This document shows, one piece after another, positions 54,662-64,000 of a stretch of 64,000 nucleotides of DNA; the stretch's first letter is position 1, and every line of letters starts with the position of its first letter. Origin of the DNA: Sandarakinorhabdus sp. (GTDB lineage: Bacteria > Pseudomonadota > Alphaproteobacteria > Sphingomonadales > Sphingomonadaceae). Where the stretch lies: assembly GCA_020692215.1 (NCBI GenBank), contig JAIMKW010000001.1:124001-188000 (forward strand). Direction: 5' to 3'. The translations under genes and the position numbers were made by a program. A model generated the notes under the pieces. It was not told where the DNA came from and ran no database searches. It saw nothing but the letters and a program-made list of their open reading frames with translations.

Positions 54662-55450
54662 TCATCCGCCTTCGGGTCTGAACAGGTCGGCCATGGTGTA
54701 ACGGCCGGGTTTGCGCGCTGAAAGCCAACGTGCCGCCTTCACCGCACCGCGGGCAAAGATATCCCGGCCCTCGGCCACATGGCCCAGCTCGATTCGCTCG
54801 CCTTCGCCCGCCAGGATAACCTTGTGTTCGCCAGCGGCAGATCCGCCGCGCAGCGATGCAAAGCCGATTCCCCCGGCCCGGCGCGCCCCGCTGCCCGCCG
54901 CATGGGGCGGAAGCCTGAGTTCGGACAGTGGTGCGCCACGGCCGCGCGCGGCCGCTTCGGCCAGGAACAGCGCCGTTCCCGATGGCGCATCCACCTTGTG
55001 GCGGTGGTGCAGCTCCACGATTTCGATGTCCCATGCGGAATCCAGCGCCCGGGCGGCCTGTTCCACCATGGCGGCAAGCACCGTTACACCCAAAGACGTG
55101 TTGGAGGCCTGCAACACCGGGATGGTCTTTGCCGCGCGGTCGATGGCGGCGTGATGCTGGGGGGACAGCCCGGTTGTTCCCACCAGAATTGCGGCCTTGC
55201 CATCCTGTGCGGCGCGCAGATTTTCGTCCAGTGCGGCAGGCGATGTGAAATCGATCAGCACATCGGCCTTGTGCGCCACTGGCGCCGCGTTGGCGCACAC
55301 CACCAGCCCTTCGCCAATGGGGCTGCCGCAGCTGGGGTGCCCCGGGCGCTCGACACCGCCGGCCAGCCAGCAATCTGGCGCCGCCAGCACTTCGGCAATG
55401 ATGGCCTGCCCCATGCGCCCGCCCGCGCCCAACACCCCGATCTTGATCAT
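54662..55450 (-). CDS. dapB: 4-hydroxy-tetrahydrodipicolinate reductase
   Basis: The 262-aa enzyme reduces hydroxytetrahydrodipicolinate in lysine and meso-diaminopimelate synthesis. It has the nucleotide motif GVLGAGGRMGQAI, then IDFTSPAAL, GTTGLSPQH and the catalytic HHRHKVDAPSGTAL. The length is normal. It is divergent from the exported amidohydrolase gene. Confidence 0.96.
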   Translation of the reverse strand: MIKIGVLGAGGRMGQAIIAEVLAAPDCWLAGGVERPGHPSCGSPIGEGLVVCANAAPVAHKADVLIDFTSPAALDENLRAAQDGKAAILVGTTGLSPQHHAAIDRAAKTIPVLQASNTSLGVTVLAAMVEQAARALDSAWDIEIVELHHRHKVDAPSGTALFLAEAAARGRGAPLSELRLPPHAAGSGARRAGGIGFASLRGGSAAGEHKVILAGEGERIELGHVAEGRDIFARGAVKAARWLSARKPGRYTMADLFRPEGG

Positions 55451-55578
55451 TCCAGCCCTTCCAGCATCATGCCCAACAGGTGCGGCAAGTGCCGGCCCAA
55501 TTCAAGAGGAGGCCAAAACGGGGCGAGGCGGCCAGGCGCGGCTTGCGACAGGCGTGCCGCCATGCTCAAACGCACGGC

Positions 55579-57657
55579 ATGCAAAAGACAGCCGCGCGCG
55601 CCGCCCTCCTTGCCCTTTTTGCCTTCCTCCAGGTCTCTGCCCCGGTGCTCGCCGCGGCCGAACGTTTCTCGGTTATTCTTGGGGAGCGCATTGTCGGCAC
55701 GCTGGTGGCCGATCAGAAGGGCGATCACAGGGACCGGGGCCGGGAAACCCGCATTGTCTATGATTACAAGAACAACGGCCGCGGCCCCACCATCGCGGAA
55801 ACCATCCGGGTCGATCGCCGGGGCCTGCCAGCTGCCTGGGATGTCAGCGGCACCACCACCTTCGGCAGCAAGATCTCCGAACAGTTCCTATCGGACGGCA
55901 AGACGGCAAGATGGGTCGATTCGGCCGGCACGGGCACGGCGCGTCTCGAAGCCCCGGCTCTCTATGTCGCGCAAGCTGCAAGCCCCTGGGCGCTGGGGCT
56001 TTACGCCCGCGCCATCAGCAGGGCCGGCGGTGCGTTGCCGGCGCTGCCCGGCGGCGAACTCAGGCTCGAACGGGTTGCCGCGCTCGACATCGGCGGCCCG
56101 GGCCCTGATGGCAGTCCGGGCGGCAAGCTCTCCATCACCGCCTGGACGATCTCGGGCATAGACATCGGCCGCGAGACCCTGTTCCTCGACCGGGCGAACA
56201 CGCTCGTCGCGGTTGCATCGCCCGGCTTCATCGTGATTCGCGAAGGCTATGAGGGCGAGGAAGCCCGGCTGCGCAATCTTGTCGCCCAATGGGATACCGA
56301 GCGCCTGGCCGGTTACCAGAAGGCGCTTGCCAACCGCCCTGCCGGGCCGCTGCGGATCCGCAATGTCCGCGTGTTCCAGCCCGAAACGCTGAGCCTGTCT
56401 GCGCCCGCCTCGGTTGTGGTGCGCGGCAACCGGATCGCCGCAATCGAGCCGGCCACTGCCCCGGCGGCTGCAGACGAGACCGTGGTGGAGGGCAAGGGGG
56501 GAACGCTGATCCCCGGCATGGTGGAAATGCACGCCCACCTCGGGCAGGAATCCGCCCTTCTGAATATCGCGGCGGGGATCACCACGGTGCGCGACATGGG
56601 CAACAGCGATCCGGTGCTCGATACCCTTGTGCAGCGCATCGAATCGGGCGAACTGGCCGGCCCGCGCGTTGTGCGCAGCGGCTTCATCGAGGGCAAAAGC
56701 CCGTTCAGCGCCAACAATGGCACCGTAGTGGACAGCGAAGCCGCAGCAATCGAGGCCGTGCGCGCAGCCGCCGCACGCGGGGTGTTCCAGATCAAGATCT
56801 ACAACAGCATCAACCCGCAATGGGTGCCGGCCATGATCGCCGAGGCAAAGCGCCTGGGCCTGCGGGTTGCCGGCCATATCCCCGCTTTCACCACCACGGA
56901 TGCGATGCTGGAGGCCGGCTATGATGAAATCACCCATTCCAACCAGCTGATGCTGAACTGGGTGCTGCAGCCCGGCGACGATACCCGAACCCTGCTGCGC
57001 ATCACCGCGCTGAAGCGGTTCCACAAGTTCGATCTGGAAGCGCCCGCCGCGCAGACGACGCTTGCCCTGATGGCCGCAAAGAAGGCTGCGCACGAGCCGA
57101 CGCTCGTCATCATGGAAACGGCAACCACTGGCCGCACCGGCCAGTTTCCGCCCAGCGCAGCCAGCTGGGGGCCGCATATGCCGATCGGGATGCAGCGCAG
57201 CCTGAAGCAGGCCATGCTCGATGTTGCGACACCGGAAGACGACGCCGCCTATCGCGGGGCGTTCGATACCACGATCGACGTGATGCGGCGGCTGCACAAG
57301 GCCGGCACCATGATCGTGCCGGGAACCGATATGGGCGGCCACTTCTGGTACCACCGCGAACTCGAGCTCTTCACCCGTGCCGGCATGACAAACGGCGAAG
57401 TTCTGAAGCGCGCCACCGCCGACATGGCGGATTATCTGGGGCTGGCAGACCGGTTCGGCCGGATAGCGCCGGGGATGACCGCCGATCTCGTCCTGCTGGA
57501 GGGCGACCCGATGGCCGACATCACCGAAACCCGCAAGGTGGCCATGGTGGTGAAGGACGGCGCCGTCTATTTCCCGACCGACATTTACGAAACCCTCGGC
57601 ATCAAGCCCTTCGCCGCGAAGCCCGCCGTTTCGGGCGCCGCGTTTGCGAAGAAATAG
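55579..57657 (+). CDS. Exported amidohydrolase family protein
   Basis: The product has 692 aa with a signal peptide (MQKTAARAALLALFAFLQVSAPVLA). Residues of about 25-270 form a domain of no clear family, and the amidohydrolase barrel follows: metal motif MVEMHAHLG at about 315, the lysine in FQIKIYNS at about 408, GHIPAF, ITHSNQ and the aspartate in PGTDMGGH. All expected metal ligands appear present. The substrate is unknown; homologues include imidazolonepropionase- and prolidase-like enzymes. ATG 55579 is used because the signal starts there. Confidence 0.85.
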   Translation: MQKTAARAALLALFAFLQVSAPVLAAAERFSVILGERIVGTLVADQKGDHRDRGRETRIVYDYKNNGRGPTIAETIRVDRRGLPAAWDVSGTTTFGSKISEQFLSDGKTARWVDSAGTGTARLEAPALYVAQAASPWALGLYARAISRAGGALPALPGGELRLERVAALDIGGPGPDGSPGGKLSITAWTISGIDIGRETLFLDRANTLVAVASPGFIVIREGYEGEEARLRNLVAQWDTERLAGYQKALANRPAGPLRIRNVRVFQPETLSLSAPASVVVRGNRIAAIEPATAPAAADETVVEGKGGTLIPGMVEMHAHLGQESALLNIAAGITTVRDMGNSDPVLDTLVQRIESGELAGPRVVRSGFIEGKSPFSANNGTVVDSEAAAIEAVRAAAARGVFQIKIYNSINPQWVPAMIAEAKRLGLRVAGHIPAFTTTDAMLEAGYDEITHSNQLMLNWVLQPGDDTRTLLRITALKRFHKFDLEAPAAQTTLALMAAKKAAHEPTLVIMETATTGRTGQFPPSAASWGPHMPIGMQRSLKQAMLDVATPEDDAAYRGAFDTTIDVMRRLHKAGTMIVPGTDMGGHFWYHRELELFTRAGMTNGEVLKRATADMADYLGLADRFGRIAPGMTADLVLLEGDPMADITETRKVAMVVKDGAVYFPTDIYETLGIKPFAAKPAVSGAAFAKK

Positions 57658-57668
57658 CCCGAAGGCCC

Positions 57669-58394
57669 ATGGCAAAGCGCATTGTCATCCTGACCGGCGC
57701 CGGGGTCTCGGCTGAATCCGGCGTGCCCACCTTCCGGGGGCCCGACGGGCTGTGGGAAGGCCACCGGGTGGAGGATGTGGCAACGCCGCAAGCCTTCGAT
57801 CGCGACCCGAGGCTGGTGCAGAGCTTCTATGATCAGCGCCGCGCGGCGCTGGCCGGCGTGCAGCCCAACCCGGCCCACCACGCGCTGGCGCGGCTGGATT
57901 CGGCCTGGCCCCACGGCAAAGACCATGATCTCCTCCTCGTCACCCAGAATGTCGATGATCTGCACGAACGCGCCGGTTCGAGGCGCATGCTGCACATGCA
58001 CGGAGACCTGAAATCCGCCTGGTGCCTGGCGTGTGACAGCCGAACGCCGTGGACAGGCCCGCTGCTCGACGCCCCGGTCTGCCCCGTCTGCAACGCCCGC
58101 GGCCACTTGCGCCCGGATATCGTGTGGTTCGGGGAAATGCCCTATCACATGGCGCGGATCGACAGGGCGCTGGCCCGTGCAGATCTGTTCGTGTCGATCG
58201 GCACGTCGGGCAATGTCTATCCGGCTGCCGGCTTCGTGGACCTCGCCCGCAAGGCCGGCGCCGATACGCTGGAGCTGAATCTGGACCAATCCATGGCCAG
58301 CGACCGCTTCGCGCAAAGCCGCCTTGGCCCGGCGGGAACCCTTGTTCCCGCGCTGGTCGATGATCTCCTTGGCACAGAAAGCAGCGCACGATGA
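57669..58394 (+). CDS. cobB: NAD-dependent protein deacylase (sirtuin)
   Basis: This 241-aa sirtuin has [27 protein letters not shown], the catalytic histidine in HMHGDL, and zinc cysteines in CLACD and CPVC. It removes acyl groups from lysines using NAD+. It overlaps def by 4 bp. The 11-bp gap from the amidohydrolase gene suggests co-transcription. Confidence 0.95.
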   Translation: MAKRIVILTGAGVSAESGVPTFRGPDGLWEGHRVEDVATPQAFDRDPRLVQSFYDQRRAALAGVQPNPAHHALARLDSAWPHGKDHDLLLVTQNVDDLHERAGSRRMLHMHGDLKSAWCLACDSRTPWTGPLLDAPVCPVCNARGHLRPDIVWFGEMPYHMARIDRALARADLFVSIGTSGNVYPAAGFVDLARKAGADTLELNLDQSMASDRFAQSRLGPAGTLVPALVDDLLGTESSAR

Positions 58395-58975
58395 TCCGCG
58401 AGATCCTGAAGATGGGCGATCCCCGGTTGCTGCGGGTGGCGCGGCCGATCGACAATATCAACGATCCGGGCCTTGGCGCGATCATCGCCGACATGTTTGA
58501 AACCATGCATGCCGCCGGTGGTGTTGGCCTGGCCGCGCCGCAGATCGGAATCGACCTCAGGCTGATGATCTTCGGATTCGAAAGCAGCCCGCGCTATCCC
58601 GACGAGCCGCCCGTGCCCATCACAACCATCCTCAATCCGTGGATGGAGATGCTGACGGAACAGACCGAGGACGGGTGGGAGGGCTGCCTTTCGGTTCCGG
58701 GCATGCGCGGCATGGTCCCGCGCGTCACGCGCATTGCCTATGGTGGCCTGCTGGACGATGGCAGGGCGTTCGAGCGGGAGGCTTCGGGGTTTCATGCCCG
58801 GATCTTCCAGCATGAGTTCGATCATCTGAACGGCATTCTCTATCCCCGGCGCATCAGGGACATGACCCGATTCGGCTTCATCGAGGCCCTGTTCCCCGAC
58901 AGTGCGCTCGCTGCACTGGAAGCCAGTTCGGGCGGGACGCCTGCTCAGGCCCCCGCGGCAGACCCGCGCGCATAG
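58391..58975 (+). CDS. def: Peptide deformylase
   Basis: The 194-aa enzyme removes the formyl group from new proteins. All three motifs are present: [18 protein letters not shown] (metal cysteine) and HEFDHLNG (HExxH). Its 3' end overlaps the phhA stop by 31 bp in convergent orientation. It is coupled to cobB by ATGA. Confidence 0.96.
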   Translation: MIREILKMGDPRLLRVARPIDNINDPGLGAIIADMFETMHAAGGVGLAAPQIGIDLRLMIFGFESSPRYPDEPPVPITTILNPWMEMLTEQTEDGWEGCLSVPGMRGMVPRVTRIAYGGLLDDGRAFEREASGFHARIFQHEFDHLNGILYPRRIRDMTRFGFIEALFPDSALAALEASSGGTPAQAPAADPRA

Positions 58976-59811
58976 GCCTGTGTGCCGCGCGTGATGACCC
59001 GATCTGTCGGGAGGATCGTCTCGATCTCCAGATCGGGCAGCGTTTCGAGTTCGGCATAGAGCGGCGCGAAATCCGTCTCAAGGGTCCGCTGCAGCAGCGC
59101 CTCGAAGCCGGGGATCACGAAATAGGTCTGCTGAAAATCGTCGATCCGGTATTTTGTGCGCAGCACCCGGCGCAGGCTGAACCCCAGCCGGTTGGGCGAA
59201 GGATCATCCAGCGCGAAAAGGCTTTCCCCCTTGGACGACACGATGCCCGCACCATAGATGCGAAGGCCGTCTGCCGTGTCGATCAGCCCGAACTCCACCG
59301 TGTACCAGTAGAGCCGCGCCAGCTTGTGCAGTGCGCCGAACTGCATGGAGCGAAGCCCGCCTTCGCCATAGGCCTGCATGTAATCGGCGAACACCGGGTT
59401 CGCCAGCAGCGGCACATGGCCGAACACATCGTGGAAGACATCGGGTTCTTCCAGATAATCGATCTGTTCGGGCGTGCGGAGGAAATTGCCGGCCACGAAC
59501 CGCCGGTTTGCCAGATGCTCGAAAAACACCGCATCGGGCACCAGCCCCGGCACTGCCACCACCTGCCAGCCCGTCAGCGCCATCAGCCGTTCCGACAGCG
59601 CTTCGAAGTTCGGGATGCCGCCATCCGCCATTCGCAGCACATCCAGCCCCGCCAGATATTCGGGCACCGCTCGCCCCGGCAGCAGCTTTGCCTGCCGCCT
59701 GAACAGCTGGTCCCACAGATCATGCTCGGCGCGAGTGTAATGCTCCCATCCCTGCGGAATGGTCCAGTCGGCCGCTGCTTCGGGCGGCGGGGCATCGAGA
59801 ACATGGCTCAT
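58945..59811 (-). CDS. phhA: Phenylalanine 4-monooxygenase
   Basis: This 288-aa pterin-dependent hydroxylase converts phenylalanine to tyrosine. It has the iron ligands in [11 protein letters not shown] (two histidines) and the glutamate in YWYTVEFGL. The start at 59811 (MSHVLDAPP) is chosen because family sequence begins soon after; the frame runs open far upstream to 60510. It is divergent from the cyclophilin gene. Confidence 0.95.
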   Translation of the reverse strand: MSHVLDAPPPEAAADWTIPQGWEHYTRAEHDLWDQLFRRQAKLLPGRAVPEYLAGLDVLRMADGGIPNFEALSERLMALTGWQVVAVPGLVPDAVFFEHLANRRFVAGNFLRTPEQIDYLEEPDVFHDVFGHVPLLANPVFADYMQAYGEGGLRSMQFGALHKLARLYWYTVEFGLIDTADGLRIYGAGIVSSKGESLFALDDPSPNRLGFSLRRVLRTKYRIDDFQQTYFVIPGFEALLQRTLETDFAPLYAELETLPDLEIETILPTDRVITRGTQAYARGSAAGA

Positions 59812-59868
59812 CGCGCCCTTATACCGCGCATGTGGTGCAAACCGCCACCTGCGCCTAATCTGCCACCC

Positions 59869-60504
59869 ATGATTCGCACCCTGCTTGTTTCCGCCCTGCT
59901 CGTTCTGCCGTTCCCGCTGCTTGCGCAGGATGCCCCGCCCGCTGGTGAAGCTGCGGCCGAACAGCCGCAGCCTGAAACCGTGAAGGTTCGCCTGGAAACC
60001 GCCGAAGGCCCGATCGTGCTGGCGCTGGAGAAGGAGCGTGCGCCCATCACCACCGCCAACTTCCTGAAATATGTCGACCAGAAGCGGCTGGATGGCACCA
60101 CCTTCTACCGCGCGCTCGGCTTTCCCGGCCGGCCCGATCTGGGCCTGATCCAGGGCGGCGCGAAATCCGATGCGAAGCGCATGCTGCCCCCCATTGCGCA
60201 CGAGCCGACCAGCAAGACCGGCCTTTCCCATGGCGATGGCGCGATTTCGATGGCGCGCGGCGCACCGGGCAGCGCACAGGCCGATTTCTTCATCATCCTG
60301 GGCGGGCTCCCTTCGCTGGATGCCGACCCGTCTGCCACCGGCGACAATGCCGGCTATGCCGTGTTCGGCCGGGTGATCGAGGGGATGGACGTGGTGCGGA
60401 AGATCCTGGCTGCCCCGGTGTCCGCGACTGAAGGCACTGGTGCGATGAAGGGCCAGATGATCGAAAGGCCAATCCCCATCCGGCAAGCCCGCCGCGCCGA
60501 GTAG
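59869..60504 (+). CDS. Peptidyl-prolyl cis-trans isomerase, cyclophilin type, exported
   Basis: The 211-aa product has a signal peptide (MIRTLLVSALLVLPFPLLAQ), then a cyclophilin domain with VRLETAEGPIVLALE, FYRALGFPGRPDL, MARGAPGSAQADFFI and YAVFGRVIEGMDVV. It should assist folding in the periplasm. mnmC starts 4 bp later, so the two are likely co-transcribed. Confidence 0.93.
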   Translation: MIRTLLVSALLVLPFPLLAQDAPPAGEAAAEQPQPETVKVRLETAEGPIVLALEKERAPITTANFLKYVDQKRLDGTTFYRALGFPGRPDLGLIQGGAKSDAKRMLPPIAHEPTSKTGLSHGDGAISMARGAPGSAQADFFIILGGLPSLDADPSATGDNAGYAVFGRVIEGMDVVRKILAAPVSATEGTGAMKGQMIERPIPIRQARRAE

Positions 60505-60508
60505 CGGC

Positions 60509-62281
60509 ATGGGCAGCCCTGATCCCGAGGCCAGCTGGTCGGCCGGCCAGCTTCGCTCGGCCCGGTTCGATGATGTCTATTTCTCGGCCGATGGTGGCCT
60601 GGGTGAAGCGCGTGCCGTGTTCCTTGCGGGCTGCGGGCTTCCCGGACGCTGGCGGGGCCGGCGGCGTTTCACGGTTGGCGAACTGGGCTTTGGCACCGGG
60701 CTGAACATTCTGGCGCTGCTGCAGATGTGGCAGCAGCACCGCCCGCCGGGTGCAACGCTGCACATCTTTTCGGTTGAAGGCTTTCCGCTGGCGCGCGCCG
60801 ATGCGGCCGCCGCCCATGCCCAGTGGCCCGAGCTTGCAGCGCTGTCGGCCCCCCTGCTTGCGCAATGGCCGGCAGGCGCGCGCGGCATGCACCGCATCGG
60901 CTGGCCCGGCCTTGGCGCGACGCTCGATCTGGCCGTGCTGGATGTGGACGCTGCGCTCTCGGGCTGGACAGGAAGAGCCGATGCCTGGTTCCTCGATGGC
61001 TTTTCCCCCGCCAAGAACCCTTCAATGTGGAGCGCCGACGTGCTGGCGGCTGTTGCAAGGGCCTCGGCACCCGGTGCGCGGGCGGCCACCTACAGCGTTG
61101 CCGCCGCTGTTCGCCAAGGGCTGGAAGCAGGCGGCTTCAGCCTGACCCGAAAGCCCGGCTTCGGCCACAAGCGCGAGCGGCTGGAAGCAAGCCTGCCGGG
61201 CGCAGCCACGGATTTGCCAGCCCCGCGTGTCGCCATCATCGGCGCGGGAATCGCGGGGGCATCGCTTGCCCGCGCGCTTGCCGATCTGGGGGTGGAGGCG
61301 CAGGTCTTTGCAGCCGGCCCCATGGCATCGGGCAACCCCGCCGCGCTGGTTTCGCCGCGGCTGGCGGCTGGCAGCACGGTGGGAGCAGCGCTGCATGCGC
61401 AGGCCTTCCGGCGGGCCGTGCAGCGCATCCGGGAAACCGCGCCGGGCGCCATCATCGCCAGCGGCGTTGTGCGGCTGCTGAACGGCGCGGGCGAGGCCGA
61501 ACGGGGCGCAGCCACCATGGAATCGGGGCTGTTCGATCCGGGCAGCATGGGCCCGGCCGGGCAGCCTGATACGCTGTTGTTCAGGGACGCGCTGGTGGTT
61601 GATCCCGATGCGCTGCGCACCGCCTGGCTGCCCCCGGTGCAGGCGGCGTCCATCCAGTCGCTTCGCCGACTGCCATCGGGCTGGGCACTGCTGGGCCCGG
61701 CTGGTGAAACGGTGGCGCAAGCCGACGCGGTGATCCTTGCGGCCGGCTATGCTTCGGCGGCGCTGGCGGGCATCCCGCTTCGGCCGGTTCGCGGGCAGGT
61801 CGGCATGGCCGAGATGCCGCTTCAGGGCCCGCCCACCAGCTGGGGTGGCTATGCCATCCCAACCCGCACGGGCCTGCTGTTCGGCGCAACCCATGGCCGT
61901 GGCGATGCAGACCCGGAGCCGCGCGCCGAGGATGAGACCCGCAATCTGGAAGGATTGCGCAATGTTCGCCCCGATCTGGCAGCGGCGCTGGAAGGCCAGC
62001 CGCTGCGGGCTGCTGCCGGCGTCCGCGCCGCCACGGGCGATCATCAGCCCGCCGCCGGGCAACTGGATGATGGGCTTTACACGCTGACCGGCCTTGGCGG
62101 GCGCGGCTTCACGCTGGCACCCCTGCTGGCAGAGCATGTGGCAGCGCTGGTGCTCAGCCTGCCGTCGCCGCTTCCGGCCCGGCTGGCGGCGCTGGTCGAT
62201 CCCGCCCGGCTGTTTCCCAGGGCGGCGAGGCCAGCCCTTCGGCCAGAAAGTCCATCAAGAGCCGCACCCGGGCCGGCCTGA
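60509..62281 (+). CDS. mnmC: Bifunctional tRNA wobble-uridine modification enzyme MnmC
   Basis: This 590-aa fusion has an N-terminal SAM methyltransferase (LGFGTGLNILALLQMW at about 55) and a C-terminal FAD oxidoreductase beginning AIIGAGIAGASLARAL at about 240. Together they finish mnm5s2U at the wobble base of certain tRNAs. The C-terminus ends in a Pro/Arg/Ala-rich tail after VDPARLFPR that overlaps the 3' end of the LysR gene by 128 bp. Confidence 0.93.
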   Translation: MGSPDPEASWSAGQLRSARFDDVYFSADGGLGEARAVFLAGCGLPGRWRGRRRFTVGELGFGTGLNILALLQMWQQHRPPGATLHIFSVEGFPLARADAAAAHAQWPELAALSAPLLAQWPAGARGMHRIGWPGLGATLDLAVLDVDAALSGWTGRADAWFLDGFSPAKNPSMWSADVLAAVARASAPGARAATYSVAAAVRQGLEAGGFSLTRKPGFGHKRERLEASLPGAATDLPAPRVAIIGAGIAGASLARALADLGVEAQVFAAGPMASGNPAALVSPRLAAGSTVGAALHAQAFRRAVQRIRETAPGAIIASGVVRLLNGAGEAERGAATMESGLFDPGSMGPAGQPDTLLFRDALVVDPDALRTAWLPPVQAASIQSLRRLPSGWALLGPAGETVAQADAVILAAGYASAALAGIPLRPVRGQVGMAEMPLQGPPTSWGGYAIPTRTGLLFGATHGRGDADPEPRAEDETRNLEGLRNVRPDLAAALEGQPLRAAAGVRAATGDHQPAAGQLDDGLYTLTGLGGRGFTLAPLLAEHVAALVLSLPSPLPARLAALVDPARLFPRAARPALRPESPSRAAPGPA

Positions 62282-63116
62282 GCGGGCTGGGCGGGGTGAT
62301 CAGGGTGAGCGCCAGTGGCGGCGATTGCCAGCCCGGCAGCAGCACCTCCAGCCTTCCCGTCGCAACATCTTCCCAGCACAGGAACTCGGGTTGCAGCGCG
62401 ATGCCCAGGCCGGCCAGGGCTGCGGGCCCCAGCGCGCCGCCGTTGTTCGCCAGCAGCGCACCCCCCACCGTTGCGGAAACATCCTGCCCATCGCTGCTGG
62501 TGAAGCGCCACACATCGGGCGGCGTTGTGTTGGAATAGATCAGGCACTGGTGCCGTGCGAGATCGGCCGGGTGGGCCGGGCGGCCGAAGCGCTCCAGATA
62601 GGCCGGGCTGGCGACCGGCAGCCGCCTGACAGTGCACAGCCGGCGCGCGATCAGGCTGGAATCCGCAAGCTGGCCGATGCGCAGCACCAGATCATGGCCC
62701 GACGCGATGATATCGATCCGTGCGTCATCCAGATGCAGATCAACGGAAACGCCGGGATAGCGCGCCAGAAAGGCGGGCAGCAACGGCGCCAGATAGGTGC
62801 GGCCGAAATCCAGCGGCGCTGCCAGCTTGATGCGACCGGCAGGCGCAGCGCTGGCTTCGGCCAGCCGCTCTTCCATCTGCCCGGCCGCCGCCACCAGCGC
62901 CTGCGCCTCGGGCAGGGCATCGGCCCCCATGGCCGAAAGCGACAGCCGCCGCGAACTGCGGTGGAACAGGCTGGCCCCAAGCCGCGCTTCCAGCCGCGCT
63001 ATGGCGCGCGAGACCGTCGGCACCGAAAGGCCCTGCGCCCGGGCGGCACCTGCAAGGCTGCCCTGTTCGGCAACCGCCACGAACAGCGCCCAGGCCTCAA
63101 AGTCGAATGCAGTCAT
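62154..63116 (-). CDS. LysR family transcriptional regulator
   Basis: The 320-aa protein has the LysR N-terminal winged helix (FVAVAEQGSLAGAARAQGLSVPTVSRAIARLE, in parts) and a substrate-binding domain. Its C-terminus has a Pro/Ala-rich tail after RLLMDFLAEGL that extends into mnmC on the other strand. It is divergent from the pirin gene and probably controls pirin and wrbA; this is a common layout. Confidence 0.93.
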   Translation of the reverse strand: MTAFDFEAWALFVAVAEQGSLAGAARAQGLSVPTVSRAIARLEARLGASLFHRSSRRLSLSAMGADALPEAQALVAAAGQMEERLAEASAAPAGRIKLAAPLDFGRTYLAPLLPAFLARYPGVSVDLHLDDARIDIIASGHDLVLRIGQLADSSLIARRLCTVRRLPVASPAYLERFGRPAHPADLARHQCLIYSNTTPPDVWRFTSSDGQDVSATVGGALLANNGGALGPAALAGLGIALQPEFLCWEDVATGRLEVLLPGWQSPPLALTLITPPSPLRPARVRLLMDFLAEGLASPPWETAGRDRPAPPAGPEAATAG

Positions 63117-63211
63117 TTTCTGAAAAGATGCTTTCTGATCATTGCTGTTTTATATCTTCAGGGCCGGCCTATGTGAAGCAGCATACCGCTTTTCCAGCAG
63201 GAGATTCCGCG
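63114..63211. promoter_or_regulatory. Divergent control region of the LysR and pirin genes
   Basis: The short intergenic region holds a perfect TTTTC-T-GAAAA inverted repeat (63116-63126) touching the LysR start codon and an AT-rich TTTTATATC segment near 63148. A LysR-type operator is expected here, though no canonical T-N11-A site stands out. Confidence 0.4.
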
Positions 63212-63910
63212 ATGATCGAAGTTCGACCCTTCGCATCCCTTGGGGCCGCCAACCATGGCTGGCTCGATGCCCGGCATCATTTCAGCTTTGCCGGCTATCA
63301 TGATCCCGCCCGCATGGGCTGGGGCGCCATCCGCGTGTGGAACGATGATGTGATCGCGCCGCAATCGGGCTTTCCGCCCCACCCGCACCGCGACATGGAG
63401 ATCATCACCTATGTTCGCGAAGGCGCGATCACCCATGAAGACAGCATGGGAAACCGTGGCCGCACAGCGGCGGGCGATGTGCAGGTGATGTCGGCCGGCA
63501 CCGGTGTGCGCCATGCCGAGTTCAACCTGGAAGACAAGGCCACCACGCTGTTCCAGATCTGGATCCTGCCCGAGCGCAGCAGTGCGCGCCCGGCCTGGGG
63601 TGCACGGCCCTTTCCAAAGGCGGATCGCGCCGGCCGGTTCGTGGCGCTGGCAAGCGGCATGGGGGATGCAGGCGCCCTGCCCATCCAGGCTGAAGCGCGG
63701 GTTCTGGGTGCAACGCTGAAGGCGGGTACGGCGACATCTTACGCCTTTGCTGAAGGCCGTGTCGGCTATCTGGTTCCCGCCACGGGCCGCATCCGCATCA
63801 ACGGCCAGGAGGCCCATGCCCGCGACGGAATCGCCATTGGCGACACGGCCGAAATACGGATCGAAGCCATAGACGATTCCGAACTCGTCCTCGTCGACGC
63901 CCTGAAATAG
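63212..63910 (+). CDS. Pirin family protein
   Basis: The 232-aa bicupin has the pirin pattern: FGPHPHRDMEI is here GFPPHPHRDMEIITYV, with metal histidines in HPHRD, and GTGVRHAEFN with another histidine and the glutamate. AGGAG precedes the ATG. Some pirins act as quercetinases or redox sensors; the role here is unknown. wrbA follows after 23 bp. Confidence 0.93.
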   Translation: MIEVRPFASLGAANHGWLDARHHFSFAGYHDPARMGWGAIRVWNDDVIAPQSGFPPHPHRDMEIITYVREGAITHEDSMGNRGRTAAGDVQVMSAGTGVRHAEFNLEDKATTLFQIWILPERSSARPAWGARPFPKADRAGRFVALASGMGDAGALPIQAEARVLGATLKAGTATSYAFAEGRVGYLVPATGRIRINGQEAHARDGIAIGDTAEIRIEAIDDSELVLVDALK

Positions 63911-63933
63911 CCCCAACTCGAAAGGAATTGCCC

Positions 63934-64000
63934 ATGACCAGGGTTCTTGTTCTCTATTATTCGTCTTACGGCCATCTGGAGACGATGGCGGATGCCGTGG
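63934..64000 (+). CDS. wrbA: WrbA-like NAD(P)H:quinone oxidoreductase, 5' end only
   Basis: Only 22 codons are visible: TRVLVLYYSSYGHLETMA, the N-terminal flavodoxin segment of WrbA-type FMN quinone reductases. AAAGGAA lies upstream of the ATG. The gene runs off the window end. Its place after pirin and under a divergent LysR gene is common in proteobacteria. Confidence 0.85.
   Translation, partial: MTRVLVLYYSSYGHLETMADAV

Overview
The window is high-GC DNA that reads as an alphaproteobacterial chromosome, most likely from the Sphingomonadales. This is inferred from gene content and order: ubiB-ubiE beside mutM, rpsT and dnaA; infA-maf-RNase E/G-yacG followed by tRNA-Phe; maeB divergent from mutS; rsmI divergent from a penicillin-binding-protein activator; and a Usg-family protein. 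No 16S rRNA gene is present, so the genus cannot be fixed.

Region 1 (about 1-13,600) is accessory and looks like a defence island. It opens with the C-terminal part of a Ski2-like helicase whose start lies left of the window. Next is a divergent pair: a DUF4268 protein with a PD-(D/E)XK nuclease signature and a 173-aa protein of unknown function. Identical 16-bp copies of a palindromic sequence bracket this pair. A compact type I restriction-modification operon follows: hsdM, rhuM, two successive hsdS genes, hsdR, a YgjP-type zinc metallopeptidase and a HEPN-like protein. Between the two hsdS genes lies a 23-codon remnant of the hsdR start, the scar of a duplication or recombination that added a second specificity gene.

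Region 2 (13,600-26,720) is mixed: a 1,087-aa von Willebrand A protein with ASH/choice-of-anchor-like domains, a cluster of peptide and amide hydrolases (D-aminoacylase family, M20, M3), Usg, an aminotransferase coupled to a RidA-family protein, an ABA4-like membrane protein and tRNA-Gly(CCC). Just past that tRNA sits a lone DUF3883 putative nuclease between two oppositely oriented copies of a REP-like hairpin. Related hairpins recur near 32.9-33.1 kb.

Region 3 (26,721-64,000) is core chromosome: dnaA with an unusually long AT-rich upstream region, rpsT, mutM, ubiE-ubiB, a SirB1-family gene, rsmI-yraN, an LpoA-like lipoprotein, thrS followed by a DUF442 phosphatase-like gene and a patatin, fhs, a Tat-exported HisC-like aminotransferase, maeB, mutS, two tail-to-tail L,D-transpeptidases, tRNA-Phe, yacG-RNase E/G-maf-infA, dapB, an exported amidohydrolase, cobB-def, phhA, a periplasmic cyclophilin, mnmC, and a LysR regulator divergent from pirin and wrbA (cut by the window end).

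The best candidates for something under-described are the extended type I operon (rhuM inside; peptidase and HEPN gene at the end), the palindrome-flanked DUF4268 pair, and the hairpin-flanked DUF3883 gene.
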